This document shows positions 1 to 10,923 of a stretch of DNA of 64,000 nucleotides, one piece after another. The notes below the pieces were generated by a model that was not told the DNA's origin, did not search any database, and saw only the letters and a program-made list of their open reading frames with translations. Numbering within the stretch: the first letter of the stretch is position 1; each line of letters begins with the position of its first letter. A program made the position numbers and the translations under genes. The DNA lies in NCBI GenBank assembly GCA_026874595.1, contig CM049315.1, positions 34,492,164-34,556,163 of the forward strand, given 5' to 3'. Source of the stretch: Sipunculus nudus (taxonomy: Eukaryota; Annelida; Sipuncula; Golfingiida; Sipunculidae).

Positions 1-779
1 AATTCCTATGCATGCATTATAAATTTCTGACGGCATAAATACAAGGATGGCTTGCACAAGTTACTGAACAATTGCTAACTTAATTGTATGTGATACAGGA
101 AATGACTCTTAACGACAGAGACAGATTTTCAGTTTGGTTTGTGAGTTCACATATATTCTTTTGTGTGATTTCATCACCTGTACCCGGCTAATGTGAAGAT
201 TATCAGCATTTAACTGCAGTATCAATGCAACAGGATGGATGGATATTGCAGTACATTCCCCCATTGGCTTGAAGCACGACTCAAGTTAAGCTTAATGACC
301 AGTCCAGTGGAGTGGTGTATTCTCCATGACCATGCCAGTAACAAAAGGGACAGTTGTTTTTTCTATAATGGATATTGATGAGGTTCATACATTGAAACTT
401 CCACTGTGCAGTCCCTATGCAGACTCTTAAAGGCAGAGCCTAACAGAGCTTGACAAAACAACTGTATACCCAGCAGATGAAAAGTCAAGAAAAGACAAAT
501 ACTTCATATGAAAAAGAAAGATAAAGAATAGCAATATCCTGCAAGAAAAAAAAAAGACATGATGAAAAATGACCATAATGATAATCCATCAAGCGTCAAG
601 GGAAAAACTGGCAATAAATATCCCAGGATAGTCAAGGAAAAATGATCAAGAGAAACACGAAATGGACTGTACTCTGGTGGTGGGGACAGTCTTCTGAAAG
701 TGATTGATTTACATCTTGTTTGTATGGCTAGCACCTGTCTGTATATTCTCAGCATGAACACATGGTGTGGCTTTCTCAC
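1..779. other. Unannotated AT-rich DNA
   Basis: I see no gene, repeat or element I can support here. Positions 230-460 are somewhat GC-richer than their surroundings. A 91-codon open frame on the minus strand (504-779) is hydrophobic and low-complexity, and its length is what chance gives at this base composition. Confidence 0.5.
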
Positions 780-1000
780 TGGCTGGTAATGGCTCTGTTA
801 TGCCTGATTAAACCATTAGTGCCTTAATTCTGCAGCCTCCCTGGATGTCACTGGCCCACAAAGTCTGCCTCTGGTAGCGTTTTACCATCATTAGTACCCT
901 CAGAACAACAAAGCTCTCTAAAAAATGGAGGCAAGCTGGAGATCTCATTGTAGACGATTCAATCTGCATGAGACTTATCAGAATTTAGAGTCCACATTAC
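780..1000. promoter_or_regulatory. Candidate conserved non-coding island
   Basis: This stretch is GC-richer than both flanks and has no long open frame. It contains homeodomain-like words such as gattaaacc and ccttaattc inside complex, non-repetitive sequence. That texture is typical of conserved enhancers in animal gene deserts. Conservation cannot be judged from one sequence, so this is only a flag. Confidence 0.2.
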
Positions 1001-1515
1001 CTATCATGTAAAAAATTTAATTATGAATATTATTGTACATACATTTATAAGTTTTCCATGTGTGATGTCTGTTATTCATACAAAATGAGCAGTATGTTTT
1101 TACAGGGGAATTGGGAGCAATTATGGAATTTCAGCCCACACATTTTGGCATTCAAAGACTTAAAACATCTGACTTATGAATTTCTGATTTAAATGTGTAC
1201 CAATTAAGAAACAGCAGAAGCTATAAGGTAAAGGTTCCAGAAATTTTAAATGCTAGAAACAAGGGCAAGGAGTTTAGGTATGATTGGATTGTACCACTGG
1301 CAGAGAACAGGGGGGAATCACAGTACAACAGCCAAGATAGGAAATTAGAACAGAATGTAAAAGGATGTCCCAGTCATACAAGGAAGACAACTTGAAAACT
1401 GCCCATCATGTTTTTGCTGGAGTCAGTCAGTTGTACTGTAAGTTTGAAACTAAGGGGTCTTCATGGTAACAAAAATAAAAACATATAAAATGGCTTAGAA
1501 CATGTAGATAACTAT
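1001..1515. other. Unannotated AT-rich DNA
   Basis: Nothing recognisable. A 66-codon open frame at 1195-1395 on the plus strand shows no family resemblance and no splice context. Confidence 0.5.
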
Positions 1516-1532
1516 AAGATAAGATAAGATAA
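1516..1532 (+). repeat. Short AAGAT tandem repeat (three GATA motifs)
   Basis: About three and a half copies of AAGAT read as three successive AGATAA words, each matching the WGATAR consensus of GATA factors. It lies about 100 bp upstream of the hAT-like element. It may be only a microsatellite. Confidence 0.6.
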
Positions 1533-1647
1533 CATTTAATAGCCTTCAGTTCCATGATTTTTTTGTTGACTTGCCATTCATTACAAAAAAGCTTTAATTG
1601 AGACATATATGACACAAGCATAATATAATGGAGGCAGTGATGTAATA

Positions 1648-1773
1648 GAGTCCATATCATCAGAGTCTGAGTAGTCCAGGCTACTCAAGTCTAAGTTCAA
1701 CTCCTTGAGGTTTGAGTCCAATTCCACCTTCTTCATGAGTCATCAGGAACCCGAAGCTGAGTCCAATAAAATC
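1648..1773 (+). repeat. Degenerate GAGTCC array, left end of hAT-like element
   Basis: Imperfect hexamers of the type GAGTCC, AAGTCT, GAGTCT and TAGTCC follow each other at irregular spacing just inside the left terminal repeat. They lie in the same orientation as the array at the right end, so the two ends are not mirror images beyond the 10-bp terminus. Confidence 0.75.
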
Positions 1774-1998
1774 CCTTTATTAAATGAAATTTATTAAAAG
1801 TAAAATGGAAATTACCATAAGTATTTTTTTTTATTCAAACAAACAAATACATGGTTTTAACTTGAATGTTAAATTACATTTAGCTCCTATTGCCAAATTA
1901 ATGCTTGGTACTTATACAGTTTTTTTTTATAAATCCAGTTAATAGTGTCCACATTTTATGAATATCTTTATAGTGTGTGACAATTTTCTTTCTGCAGG

Positions 1999-2148
1999 AC
2001 TTGAGATACACTTGGTCTGAATTCTGGAGTCCTTACCTCCCAAGTCATAGTACAAGTCCAAGTCCAGGACTCTCGAGTCCATGTCTGAGTTTGAGTCTCC
2101 GAAAAAGTGAACTAGTACAGACTCAAGTCCAAGTCCAGACTTGAGTCC
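1999..2148 (+). repeat. Degenerate GAGTCC array, right end of hAT-like element
   Basis: The second cluster of GAGTCC/AAGTCC words is denser than the left one and includes runs such as aagtccaagtccagg. It reaches the right terminal inverted repeat. Similar words recur without transposon ends near 7165-7230. Confidence 0.75.
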
Positions 2149-2490
2149 TACATCACTGAATTGAGGTAACCATATCTTCTAACTATAAACATTATCACTT
2201 ATATTAAGAGCTCTGTTTAAAGAGTTCTGGAAAGGCCATCTCCAGAAGCTACTCAAAAGCATTTTCTACATTATTTTTTATATCAATACATACTAAATAA
2301 AGTCAATGATAAATATACAGATTACATCACAGCCTTAATGCCAATTAAAAAAAAAAATGCAAGGAAACGTGTGATGGCTTCACAGACAGTACTGCATTCA
2401 TCTTCAATAGAATTTGCAAATTGATTGTGATATAATTATAAACTATATATTTCTTGGCACCGCAGGTGCCATAGTATCCCCAGACAATTA

Positions 2491-2500
2491 CCCCCCCCCC
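2491..2500 (+). repeat. Poly-C run (10)
   Basis: Ten consecutive C immediately precede the composite repeat. It is one of six C runs of ten or more on this strand. Confidence 0.9.
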
Positions 2501-2602
2501 AGCCCTTGATAAGATGCATCTAACCTGTAAGTTTGGTGACTGTACCAAATAGTTTTTTTTTTTAGTTATTGCTGTAATTTAATTTTAACATTATCACTGC
2601 TG

Positions 2603-2629
2603 TGACCTTGAAAGAATGTTTCAAGGTCA
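2603..2629. promoter_or_regulatory. Inverted TCAAGGTCA pair, unit 1
   Basis: The arms TGACCTTGAAA (2603-2613) and TTTCAAGGTCA (2619-2629) are perfect 11-bp reverse complements around 5 nt. TCAAGGTCA is the consensus monomer site of ERR and NR5A nuclear receptors. It could equally be only the stem of a repeat hairpin. Confidence 0.6.
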
Positions 2630-2754
2630 TCCATGTTCAAATTTGACCTAGCCATTGATAGGATACATCAAACTTGTGGGTTTGGTGACTGTATCTCAAA
2701 TTCTTACAAATTAAGCTATTCTGTTTAAACATTATTTAAGCAAGAAAACAACAT

Positions 2755-2770
2755 AAGGTGGCGCCACCTT
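2755..2770. repeat. 16-bp palindrome AAGGTGGCGCCACCTT
   Basis: This is a perfect self-complementary word inside the composite repeat. Relatives occur at 3179-3190, 3503-3514, 43479-43490, 43813-43824, 44969-44980 and 45118-45129, always in the same repeat context although the flanks have diverged strongly. Confidence 0.8.
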
Positions 2771-2884
2771 TTTCTGCAGAAAACAATGCTATCAAAGATC
2801 TTTTGTCAATTTGATTTTTGGACCAATCAATGCATCCCTCAGTGAGATATTACAGTTAACATCATTTCAGCATTATCACCTCTG

Positions 2885-2910
2885 TGACCTTGAAAAATGC
2901 ATCAAGGTCA
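2885..2910. promoter_or_regulatory. Inverted TCAAGGTCA pair, unit 2
   Basis: TGACCTTGA (2885-2893) and TCAAGGTCA (2902-2910) are perfect 9-bp arms. The spacer differs from that of unit 1 while the arms are kept. Confidence 0.6.
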
Positions 2911-3029
2911 TCCATATTCGAACTTGGCCTAGCCCTTGATAAGATGCATCTAAACTGTAGGTTTGGTGACTGTACCACAAATTCTTTTTGAGTTATTGCC
3001 CTAATATCATTTTAGCATAATAACTGCTG

Positions 3030-3056
3030 TGACCTTGAAAAAATGCATCAAGGTCA
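3030..3056. promoter_or_regulatory. Inverted TCAAGGTCA pair, unit 3
   Basis: TGACCTTGA (3030-3038) and TCAAGGTCA (3048-3056) are perfect arms. This copy lies 145 bp after unit 2. Confidence 0.6.
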
Positions 3057-3810
3057 TCCATGTTCGAACTTGACCTAGCCGTTGATAAGATGCATCAAAC
3101 CTGTGGGTTTGGTGACTGTAATTCAAACTCTTACAAAGTTATTGAATTAACATAATTTTAACAAGAAAACGACACAAGGTGGTGCCACCTGTCTTCTGCA
3201 AAAGACAAAGCGATCCAAGATCTTCAGTCAATTTGGTTTTTGGATCATTCCATGTAACCTTACTGAGATATTAAAGATTTTGTGTGAATTTCACCAAATA
3301 TGGGAATATTCAAGGTCAAGGCCACTTTCATAGGATTGGTAATGACCCCATTTTAAATAAACATCATCCCATAACCCATATCTATGTATATGCCAAATAT
3401 AAAAGAAATCTGTCCATTAGTTTTTGACTTATAATGCTCACAGTACTGTCAAGTCGCAATTTTGGGGGTATTAAAAGGCACAAAAACAAGTAAAGAATGA
3501 TAGGTGGCACCACCAGTTTCTGGAACATGACAACCCTATCCATGATCTTCGATCAACTTGATTTTGGGATCAATCCATGCAAGATTTCTTGAGATATTTA
3601 AGAATTAGTGTGATTTCCCCCAAATTTGGACCTATTCAAGGTCCACGACACTCTCCTAGTAAACGTAATGACCTCATTTTAAAAAGACCTCTTCCTCTCA
3701 CCCATATCTATACATATACCAAGTTTGGTAAAGAGTGGTGAAATATTTTTTGAGTTATCGTGCCAACAAGATTTTTATGCGGCGGCAGTGGCGAGACCGT
3801 CATTAAAACA

Positions 3811-4471
3811 TAGTATCCCCCAACTTTGTCTGGGGAAACAAATACACACATGTAACTGGGTTGCAGTTACACACAACTGGTCCTTTTTAATGATATATGC
3901 AAAAGAAGGCCAAAATAAAACTTTTCTTGCATTTGAGAAATGTAAATTTTGTTCTATTATCCATGTTATAAAACAGAATTTAGGGAATCCCTTATTGGGT
4001 TTGAAGAAAAAGATCGGTTGTAATGGACGTTCTCTTATCATTTCACTGCAACAGCCCTGAAGCTGTCTTTCAGCTGAGGAGATGCATACATTATGATTGA
4101 TATGTGAAACTCTGAAAAGTCTTAAATGACTGTAAGAAATATCTAAGGCTCTTTCTTACCAGAAGGATTGAGATGATCCGGTCCATAGCATGTTCATAAA
4201 TATAATCCCCATATTATATTGCATTAATTAATAACAACAGATTGACAGTAATACAGTCACAGCAAGCAGTGAGGGTACATATGACTTAAATCTTCAATGA
4301 TTAGACTGAGTATAACCTTATACAAATACAGTACAGATGACAGTCTAGACTAGAATTAAATTACACTGCAGTCACGATGAGTGGGACTTATAATAGCTCA
4401 AAAACAATTTTCAGGGCTGTATGTAGCCTACCACAAGACTTCTTCCAGACAATTATATACAGAAGAGCATC
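3811..4471. other. Unannotated AT-rich DNA
   Basis: Open frames of 111 and 88 codons overlap on opposite strands at 3725-4060, but neither resembles a known family. Nothing else can be supported. Confidence 0.45.
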
Positions 4472-4520
4472 GTTTATCTGAACAGCTTGGGGGACAGCTA
4501 GTGTGTTTGTTCAGATAAAC
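4472..4520. repeat. Perfect 13-bp inverted repeat (hairpin)
   Basis: GTTTATCTGAACA (4472-4484) and TGTTCAGATAAAC (4508-4520) are exact reverse complements with a 23-nt loop. The word resembles the inner part of some pogo/Tigger terminal repeats, so it may be a fused pair of ends. I found no flanking duplication. Confidence 0.7.
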
Positions 4521-7148
4521 AATTTTGCACTCTGCTGATTCACCATGATTGCAAAATACTGTATGTAATCAGATACTGTCAGATATGCAAAAATTAAAGA
4601 AGCAACTCCAAAATAAACCTTGGGAATAACATTTCTGTTACCTTTTCCATCAATGTAGTCATGTATCATGCAAAATACATTGAAACCACTGGTCACTGGT
4701 CCTGAAATAATCAGGACTAGAACATTAATTTGCTTTAAATCCCTGCCAATCTCTTTACATTTGAGAATAATATATATCCTGCTTAGAAGTAGACAATCTT
4801 TATATAAACTTTTTGAATTTTGTTCACTGTTCAGGTTTCATATTTAAGTTTTCAATTTATGATACTGGTAAGCAATTTTTGATAAATTTTGTTCACATAA
4901 ATGATATATAAATAGTAATAAAGATAATTACACCTGTTCACAGCATGTACTGTGCTAATGGTTGTTTTCATTCATAAAAATATTTATAGTTATTATTATT
5001 TCAATATTTGTGATTGCTGGTAAACATGAAACATTTATTATATTTACATGTCATTAATATTTATGAGTTTATGCCATACATTAATTTTATCTTAATACTG
5101 TATTAATAAAAACACTGGTACAATAACCAGACTGTTGTCAATCCCTTGCCTTCAGCTGAGACATATTTGTACATGCTGCACCTTGTACAATTGGGCACCT
5201 TCAAGTATTGACCAGAGCTCACTGACTGGTAAATTATCCCCAAGTGCACCAACCCAGACAAGTAAACTGAGACATAGGCCAGCCACAAAATCCATTGAAT
5301 CCCTAGGTCAAAATACACATGAGTATAGCATTATTTATTACAGGAGGAATACACGTCAGTTTCAGACAGTTTTACAGATACTGTAACTGCCCTTCCATAC
5401 TATAAAATAACTTTTAGGATCATGAGGTGAACATAAGGTTTTAATTCATCTGGTTCATCCAGTAGGATACTGACTTTGCACATCACACATTTAACTGTCC
5501 TTTTCCAATCTTTAAAGACATCACCATGCACCAGTGATTTGATATTCAGTAGGCCTGTGAACTGTGAGGGCCCTTAGAATCAATTCAATTTTTTTATTCT
5601 TTACCTTTAATGCAATTCTCAATTATTTAAGAAATAAATTATGACCTTTTGAGAATAAAGCCATTTTACCAAAATGGATGTAAGTAAATTGAAGAATTTA
5701 AAAAAAAATATGGCTCTCTCTGTGTTTGTCACTACCATTTTTGGTTCTATGCATGTGGATTAGTCTACCAAACGTTTCAAGTAGATTTAGTGTACATGCA
5801 CAATAAAGAGCTTCGACGTCGCAAACTGTTCCATCAAATTTGAGAGCTCACAGAGGACTTCCGGATGGTACATGCAAAAATATAATAATCAAAATGAATC
5901 AATTCAGAGGTTAATAACTGATTACAATTTAATCAAGAGCTTGCAATTCAGTGCATTCATTCTTCAATACATTGTTACACCCTTAATATTCAGTGATATT
6001 ATTCTACATATACTGTTGATCATATGTTTCCAAAGCAGCAATACTGATAAATAACAAGCAATTAATATATTATTTATTATTTTCATTAAACTCTACAATA
6101 TATGTACTTGTATGAACATCAAAGCAACTCCTACTTAAATCTTAGTGGGCATCATTTATAAAATTGCAAACAGAGAACAGTTTAATGAAACAGAAAACTT
6201 AAAGAAGGACTCTTGAATATAGCCCTAACTGACCTTATTAAAATAATTACTGACTCGTGCAATCAGTTTTTCTCTAGGCTAGGACCAACAATCTTGGACA
6301 TGCTAGGAATTTTATGAAATTTCATTTGTACATACAAAGGATCTTTTAACGAGGACACATTTGCAGAACCTGCATCACACATTGAGTTTTTGGAGCCAGA
6401 AGCAATTTATAACAGGTAAAAAAGAAGTGCTTGTCTAGGTGGAAGTTTTATTTGCTGAAAGGATTATGCTGGCTCACTAGTGACCCAAAAGTGCCGTCTG
6501 CTTTGACTGATCAAATTTCTGGTTGGCACAAGATAAGAACTTGTGTTGTTTTTACATTATTACAGATTTCTTTTACAGTCTGTTACACATAGCCAAAGAC
6601 AGAAACCATGACAACGGTTCTCAAATCTAGTCCATCACCCTGTAAACATATGCAAACTCTTCCAGCCAAGTGTGGGAAGAAAGTAAAAATGGTAACTGGC
6701 AAAACACAAATTTTATTTTGAGACTTTGTTAAAACTAAAATTTAATTGCATTTGAATGCAGCAACACTGAATCAATGAAAAGTAAACAGATTCTTAATAA
6801 TATTAATAACAAACTGTTTAATGGTCCCCAAATGGGTAAATTAATGTTTTTCATGCAGTTTCATTTTTTAAATGTATGGAGACTAAACCCAGTGAAGCTT
6901 TGGTACTGAGAGTGTCAGTGAATTAAGGTATCAATTTAAGAGTCTTGACAGAATGTCTATTTGTTATTTGGTCTGCCTGTTTCTTGAAATAGCATGAAGC
7001 CTCCAATATTTCCTTCCTTAAACATAACTTGGCATGTCTGTTCAATGTTTTTTTTTTTATTTCAGAGTGATACAATATACACAGCCTACTCATATAAAGC
7101 TTGTACACCCTTTTTGCAGTGGCTATACACCCTTCATGTAGTCAATTC
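4521..7148. other. Unannotated AT-rich DNA
   Basis: Mostly simple AT-rich sequence. Positions 5735-5870 are GC-richer and include a short segment around 5812-5822 with rare CpG (gacgtcgc). I find no splice-bounded frame, inverted repeat pair or tandem array. Confidence 0.45.
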
Positions 7149-7164
7149 CACATTTTCCAATTGC

Positions 7165-7232
7165 AAGTCCAGGCCAGTCTAGTCCAATTCCTTGAAGTTA
7201 ACATCAAAGTTGAAATTCTTTGAGTCCTTCCC
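7165..7232 (+). repeat. GAGTCC-type repeat fragment
   Basis: Words such as aagtccagg, tagtccaatt and gagtcctt recall the arrays of the hAT-like element at 1635. No CAGTGATGTA end is visible, so this may be a truncated copy or chance. Confidence 0.3.
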
Positions 7233-7252
7233 TTACGAAAATGGAAAGTACT

Positions 7253-7546
7253 CACATATATGTGCCTTATATGCCCCTTATAAGGGCCTTATATGTCCCT
7301 TATATTTCCCATATAAGTGCTGTGTATGTGAGTTATATGTATATTGCAGCTATATGTTTAGCCAGGCATTGTTATATGTGAGTTATAAGGGAGTTGTATG
7401 TTTGTTATATGTCAGTTATAAGGGAGTTGCACATGAGGCCATTCTGTACATTTCATTTATATGTGACTTGTATGGGAGATATAAGGGAGGTGAATGTGAA
7501 GGGGTTCTGTATATGTCAGTTATATGTCAGTTATAAGTTTATATAC
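7253..7546 (+). repeat. 11-bp period TATA-core array, copy 1
   Basis: Self-complementary AT cores (TTATAA, ATATAT, TTATAT) recur with 11-bp spacing, for example TTATATGCCCC, TTATAAGGGCC, TTATATGTCCC and TTATATTTCCC in direct succession (7267-7310). G/C-rich triplets separate the cores. Positions 7276-7285 read CCTTATAAGG, a perfect CArG box (CC, six A/T, GG), which is the binding consensus of SRF-type MADS factors. The array decays between 7330 and 7540. A 114-codon open frame runs through it, but it only reflects the repeat. Confidence 0.85.
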
Positions 7547-8225
7547 TGTGAGCTTACTGTTCTATAAGATAGGACTTAGACATTTTCCAAGGGAACACAA
7601 ATGCTGCAGAAACTTCTAAGTCCCAGCTCCATTATGGTTTTAAGAAAATGAATTATAATTGAATAATAAATACTGAAGAAGTATGTTAAAATGGGTATCA
7701 AAATAACCAGCTTCCTCAGAACTTTATGTATATTAGAAAAATAATACTATAAATATTTTTTTTTTCATCTGACTTATTCATTAAGAAGTGTAAAATATAG
7801 TAATCATGCATGCAGTAAAACATCATTTACACAAAACACAATACAAAAAAATAATTTGAAGATATTTCACATTGGTTATAATTTGTGCCCTTGATAATTA
7901 TAAGAAAAAATAATTCTTTTGGAATGTAGTGTATATACAAGTACTTCAGCATCTAATTGCAATTGATAATTACTTCATAAATACAGAACAAAGGGTACTG
8001 ATGTAGTGTGCCACTGACCAATTATGGGAATACATAGGCATTAACCTAATATCATATTGGTTTTAGAAACAGCTCAGCACCCACACATTTTAGCAGTAAA
8101 ATATTGCCACTGAAAATCAACAGCACTGATAAAAGCAGAGGTACTTAAAAAGAATAAGTATCTGCATTCTTATTGTGACAATAACCAGCATTCTAATCAG
8201 TAAATTTCACTAGTATATGTAACTA
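7547..8225. other. Unannotated AT-rich DNA
   Basis: Very AT-rich and low in complexity. No feature can be supported. Confidence 0.5.
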
Positions 8226-8240
8226 CCCCCCCCCCCCCCC
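8226..8240 (+). repeat. Poly-C run (15)
   Basis: Fifteen consecutive C lie about 235 bp upstream of the candidate start codon at 8476. Such runs can fold into i-motifs and are unstable in copy number. Confidence 0.9.
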
Positions 8241-8260
8241 AGCAGACAAGCTTGCTGTAC

Positions 8261-8475
8261 AAGCACTCTCTGCAATGGGCCATTGACCTTACTGTACCCT
8301 GCCCTGGAATAGTGGTGATGTCACATGAATACTGTACAGGCTGTGCACAACTAAGGCATGCAGAGTCAGTTTACATCTGTGTGATAACATCTGGTAACCG
8401 TTAAGGGAGTACACACTTTGAAGAGAAGTTCTTTGTCAAGCTGCTCAAGCAGAAGGGGAATGTATAGCTGAAAAA
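8261..8475 (+). promoter_or_regulatory. Candidate promoter / 5' untranslated region of the gene at 8476
   Basis: This 215-bp block is clearly GC-richer than either flank and ends at the donor splice site of the candidate gene. It contains tggtgatgtcaca, close to a CRE/ATF site, and 'gggccattgacc', which includes an inverted CCAAT-like word. No TATA box stands out. It could be promoter, leader or both. The assignment rests on position and composition only. Confidence 0.35.
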
Positions 8476-10683
8476 ATGTCTCATTGGTAAGTGATCTTGC
8501 ATTATTTAAGTTATTTTTGCATAGTAAACCAGTGATTGCATAAAGATGACTTCACCTATCTTGGTTTGCCCTGCAAAAACAGAATTTGTGTGTTTCAAGA
8601 TAACATTTTCTATTTGGTGGCCCATTTTTACAAAATACCACATTTTCTACAAAAAGCTGATGCTGTTGCCCCTATATAGTGACAATGTGCATGTTCTATG
8701 CACCAACAGGAAGCTAAGAACATATTCTTTTCAGTGGTGCTATTTGCAATAGGGTGTGGAAAAATCAAGAGTCAGCAGCAGGCCCTAAAGTTACATATTG
8801 ATTTAATTTCTGAATGTCCCCTACCTGTGAAGGGTTGATCAGTTAACCTACATAAAGCTTAATCGGCACACAAATGCTATGAGTACCACATACTACCATT
8901 TTATTTGTTGAACCTATACATGGCTATTGACCATGTTATTATTTAGCTGAACTCTGGGTCATGAAAAGAAAAGCTGCTACAAGGTAATTATGTTCCTTTC
9001 CATTTTCCAAATTGACTTGAATTTTTCTGTCTTGCTAGTGTGCCCAAAAGTTTTAATATGATTAAAAATGTTTAATTATACAATATTTATAAGTTTTTTT
9101 TTCAGGCAAAGTAAACATTAACACTGTTGATCATTGCTGAATTTACAGCCACTGTCTCAATTTTGATGAATGCTTTTTTTATAAAATTGAAGAGAGGTTT
9201 GCTGTACTCAACCAAAACATATCAACTAATCAAATATTTTTTTACTATTGGAGTCTATCACACAAAAGCTCCTAAATTAAGCTTTAATTTGGTAATATGC
9301 CTTTCTACATGTCATTAACATATACTGAAAACACCAATTAATTAACAATTTGACACATAACACACTATGTTTCATAACAACCCATAAACCATTCATAACC
9401 ATATGTATGAATTTAATCTGAATTTGACATCAGAAGATCAAGAACACTCTTTATAAAGGTCATGAGCACTTTAAAGGGCTTGGTCCTCTGATTTTTCTTT
9501 TCCTTTGAAGTTTTTCTGACAAATTCACTTTCATCACAAAAGAAAAAGCATAATAATTTGGGAATTTGTTTCACTAAGGATCAGATGATTTCATTAGGTA
9601 CTGTTTTGATTCCCAAAGAGAAATCAAATCCGGTTCAATTTACAGGTTAATCAAGAGTGGGTTTTTAGTCCACCTTGAATGATTTCTTTTTACATGTACA
9701 TGCATTAGTGCCATTTCACCATAAAAGATCAAGACGTCATTTTGAACATTACTGACCACCAATATATCATTGATGTACTGTTTTAGTAATATTATTGATG
9801 TGAGACCCTTTTTTAGTTAAATAATTTGTCTACTTAAATGTCAAAATATGCAAGACTCCATGTTCTTAATTATTTATTTCCAACAACCTTTGTTTCTATG
9901 ATTTGTAATAATTTCTTTACTTCTCTTAGAACCAGTATGAAGAAATGGTGCAGAAAGTATAAGGAGAGCCCAGATATCTCCAGCCCTTGCAAGAATTGTC
10001 TGGTAAGCATATTCAGTTTATCATATAAAGGAACATTTAAATCTTTTAGCAAATGGGAAATGTTATGAATTGTAAGTTTTTTTTTATCAAATAGCTGGAA
10101 CTTACCATATTTGAAGTGCAAATTTGGTGGTTAACATTTATTGTGCATATGGGATATTAATATAACTGCTTACATGTTAAAATTGTTTAAACTGAGTAAC
10201 CTACTTTCTGAACCTATGAGCATCTTTAGGCCACAGTGTCTGTCCCGTGACCAGTATATTTAATAATCTTTATGTTTGTATATACTCTGTATAACTGGAA
10301 AACTCTTCCTCTGTTAGTAATTGAGAAGTCCAACTGTATTAAATTATAATCCTAAATGTTAAACAGGCATATTTCAGAACATTTAAAACCCCTATATAGA
10401 AAGCAGATGTACTTTCAGTGAAATAAATTCTTTTCATTTTTTGACTTGTGTGTTGCCTCCAGATAAGGTAAACTAATGTTAATGTTAAGAAAAGCAATAC
10501 TAAGCATCAATGTCAAAAGATTATCTTTAAACTTATGTAATAAAATAATTAATTTGAGCAATAATGACTATATGTGTATACTTAGACTGGTAACATTTGT
10601 TTTTGCAGGTCAAACAGGAGGGGACAGAAAAGGATTTAGAGTGTGGCAAGGCTGTATATTTCCTTCCAGCCTTCATTCCCTAA
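8476..10683 (+). CDS. Candidate three-exon gene for a small Cys-containing protein
   Basis: I do not recognise the product. Exon 1 has ATGTCTCATTG (8476-8486) after an A-rich context, then donor GTAAGT. Exon 2 has two tandem acceptors, TAG ending 9929 and CAG ending 9935, after a pyrimidine tract, and runs to 10002 with donor GTAAGC. Exon 3 follows acceptor tttttgcag (ending 10608) and stops at TAA 10681-10683. With the CAG acceptor the frame is continuous: 50 residues, Cys at 4, 9, 22, 25 and 38, a CKNC motif, a basic first half and C-terminus YFLPAFIP. With the TAG acceptor exon 1 closes after three codons, and ATG 9937 would give 46 residues. Composition shifts exactly at the splice sites, and a poly(A) signal follows. 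There is no signal peptide or membrane segment. It could instead be a non-coding RNA or the 3' end of a longer gene. Confidence 0.45.
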
Positions 10684-10765
10684 AATGACAACACTCTCAA
10701 ATCTGACTGAACCAGGGAGTTTTAAAAATCTTATGAAAATATTATTTTCAGTTTACAAATGTGTA

Positions 10766-10771
10766 AATAAA
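10766..10771 (+). terminator. Poly(A) signal AATAAA
   Basis: A canonical AATAAA lies 83 bp after the TAA of the candidate gene. It is followed by a T/GT-rich stretch (about 10778-10830) of the kind that serves as a downstream cleavage element. Confidence 0.5.
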
Positions 10772-10910
10772 CATTAATTTTGGCTATTGTATTTTCTTAC
10801 TTTTATGTTTCATGTGTTTGCGTCCATGTGACTGTGTGAAGTTGATGACCCCCAGTGTGACTGCAGGCCAGCATTGATTTCAAGGAATTGCACAGTGCAG
10901 GAAGCTCACC

Positions 10911-10923
10911 ACACACACACACA
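10911..10923 (+). repeat. (AC)n microsatellite
   Basis: Six to seven AC units. Short and unremarkable. Confidence 0.9.

Larger units (their letters stand above)
1627..2166. mobile_element. Non-autonomous hAT-like DNA transposon with target-site duplications
   Basis: The element spans 1635-2158 (524 bp). It has perfect 10-bp terminal inverted repeats, CAGTGATGTA at 1635-1644 and TACATCACTG at 2149-2158. The flanking octamers AATGGAGG (1627-1634) and AATTGAGG (2159-2166) match at 7 of 8 positions. CAGTG-type ends with 8-bp duplications are the signature of the hAT superfamily. There is no transposase frame inside, so it would depend on an enzyme in trans. Both ends are filled with degenerate GAGTCC/AAGTCC words, which in hAT elements is where transposase binds subterminal motifs. 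The centre (about 1775-1998) is AT-rich unique sequence. Confidence 0.85.
2501..3810 (+). mobile_element. Composite dispersed repeat with internal tandem units
   Basis: Diverged units recur every 140-145 bp between 2501 and 3160. Each has 'agcccttgataagatgcatc', a 'gggtttggtgactgta' segment and an inverted TCAAGGTCA pair (2603-2629, 2885-2910, 3030-3056). Longer segments with a GGTGGCGCCACC-type core follow (2755-2770, 3179-3190, 3503-3514), each trailed by 'gatctt..tcaattt..ttttggat'. The right end near 3700-3790 reads 'ttttgagttatcgtg' and then a GCGGCGGC stretch. I associate that ending with dispersed mollusc repeats, from memory and unverified. No transposase is encoded and the left boundary is uncertain. 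Confidence 0.65.

Noticed and set aside
7192-7536. 114-codon frame with periodic YKG/LYV pattern
   Set aside because: Produced by the 11-bp TATA-core array; the period is not a multiple of three and no splice or start context supports a protein.
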